From an uncultured Ruminococcus sp. (GTDB lineage: Bacteria; Bacillota; Clostridia; Oscillospirales; Acutalibacteraceae), in assembly GCA_910585865.1 (NCBI GenBank), contig CAJUGO010000004.1, forward strand, positions 62,001 to 126,000: DNA of 64,000 bases, in the 5' to 3' direction. Under the pieces are notes generated by a model, which searched no databases, was not told where the DNA came from, and saw only the letters and a list, made by a program, of their open reading frames with translations. Shown piece after piece: positions 63,831 through 64,000 of the stretch. Each line of letters starts with the position of its first letter. The stretch's first letter is position 1. Position numbers and translations under genes: made by a program.

Positions 63831-63870
63831 TAAAAGCTCAGTAGATATCGATGTTTACTGAGCTTTTACT
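63831..63870 (+). terminator. Terminator after the tRNA
   Basis: AAAAGCTCAGTA and TACTGAGCTTTT pair around a short loop, with a T-rich flank, 16 bases past the tRNA. Confidence 0.75.
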
Positions 63871-63909
63871 ATATAAAATCACACTGAATTATGCTAAATT
63901 ATATATCGT

Positions 63910-63938
63910 AGCTAACATAAAGCTAACAAGCAGCTAAC
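63910..63938. repeat. Three GCTAAC direct repeats with 11-bp spacing
   Basis: GCTAAC is repeated at 63911, 63922 and 63933, each with an A or G before it (AGCTAACA pattern). The 11-bp spacing is close to one helical turn, so the copies face the same side of the DNA. The region 63871-64000 has no gene I can support. Confidence 0.7.
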
Positions 63939-64000
63939 AAAAATTTAAATATAAAAATCCCTCTTATGGTAGCTGATCAGCCCCATTTTGTTCGGGCAAT

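Overview
The window is AT-rich DNA from a low-GC, Gram-positive, probably spore-forming gut-type Firmicute. The best guess is a Ruminococcaceae/Oscillospirales relative in the style of starch-degrading Ruminococcus; the species is not determined. The support is: a Firmicute-type rimP-nusA-ylxR-ylxQ-infB-rbfA-nrnA-truB operon, a SpoVAC gene, class B and class D sortases, lipoprotein-type maltose transport, strong AGGAGG ribosome-binding sites, and secreted multidomain proteins with CBM26-, X25- and cohesin-like modules.

Layout. 1-2.3 kb: the str operon (rpsL, rpsG, partial fusA, minus strand). 2.4-8.5 kb: a maltodextrin operon (binding lipoprotein, two permeases, GH13 amylase lipoprotein; minus strand) with internal hairpins that could grade expression, no ATPase gene, and a 32-bp palindrome upstream. 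8.7-10.2 kb: murE. 10.4-16.4 kb: an unusual operon of cysteine desulfurase, thiI, a sortase B fused to a CinA/MoCF-like domain, a small stand-alone CinA/MoCF-like protein, and an EctB-type aminotransferase. 16.6-19.2 kb: spoVAC, a FabG-like reductase, and a small xre/Sel1-repeat module bracketed by two identical 28-bp terminator copies. 19.4-25.8 kb: glnS, gltX, metG, tatD. 26-28.2 kb: a class D sortase operon with a candidate substrate. 28.4-45 kb: a polysaccharide (capsule/EPS) operon on the minus strand, running from CpsC/CpsD and a priming sugar transferase through Ugd, glycosyltransferases, a TupA-like ATP-grasp protein, a radical SAM protein, a polymerase, a pyruvyl transferase and a flippase to a MenD-like enzyme broken by a frameshift at a six-G run. 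45.4-51.3 kb: two large secreted proteins sharing 5 and 6 copies of a ~92-residue repeat. 51.9-56.4 kb: an acetyltransferase, a DNA glycosylase, a DUF6062-like protein and an orphan phage-tail-like protein. 56.5-63.5 kb: the nusA-infB operon. 63.7 kb: tRNA-Thr, followed at the window edge by helically phased short repeats.

How it fits together. The maltose operon and the two secreted repeat proteins point to starch or malto-oligosaccharide use: surface binding outside the cell, trimming by a lipid-anchored GH13 enzyme, and uptake by a MalEFG-type transporter that must borrow an ATPase from elsewhere. The polysaccharide operon would make a uronic-acid-containing polymer (Ugd) that may carry amino-acid and pyruvate decorations (TupA-like, pyruvyl transferase). 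The most novel material is the CinA-like/sortase fusion operon and the repeat-protein pair. Start sites were chosen by ribosome-binding site, so several differ from the longest open frame. All functions are inferred from motifs read by eye; no database search was run.
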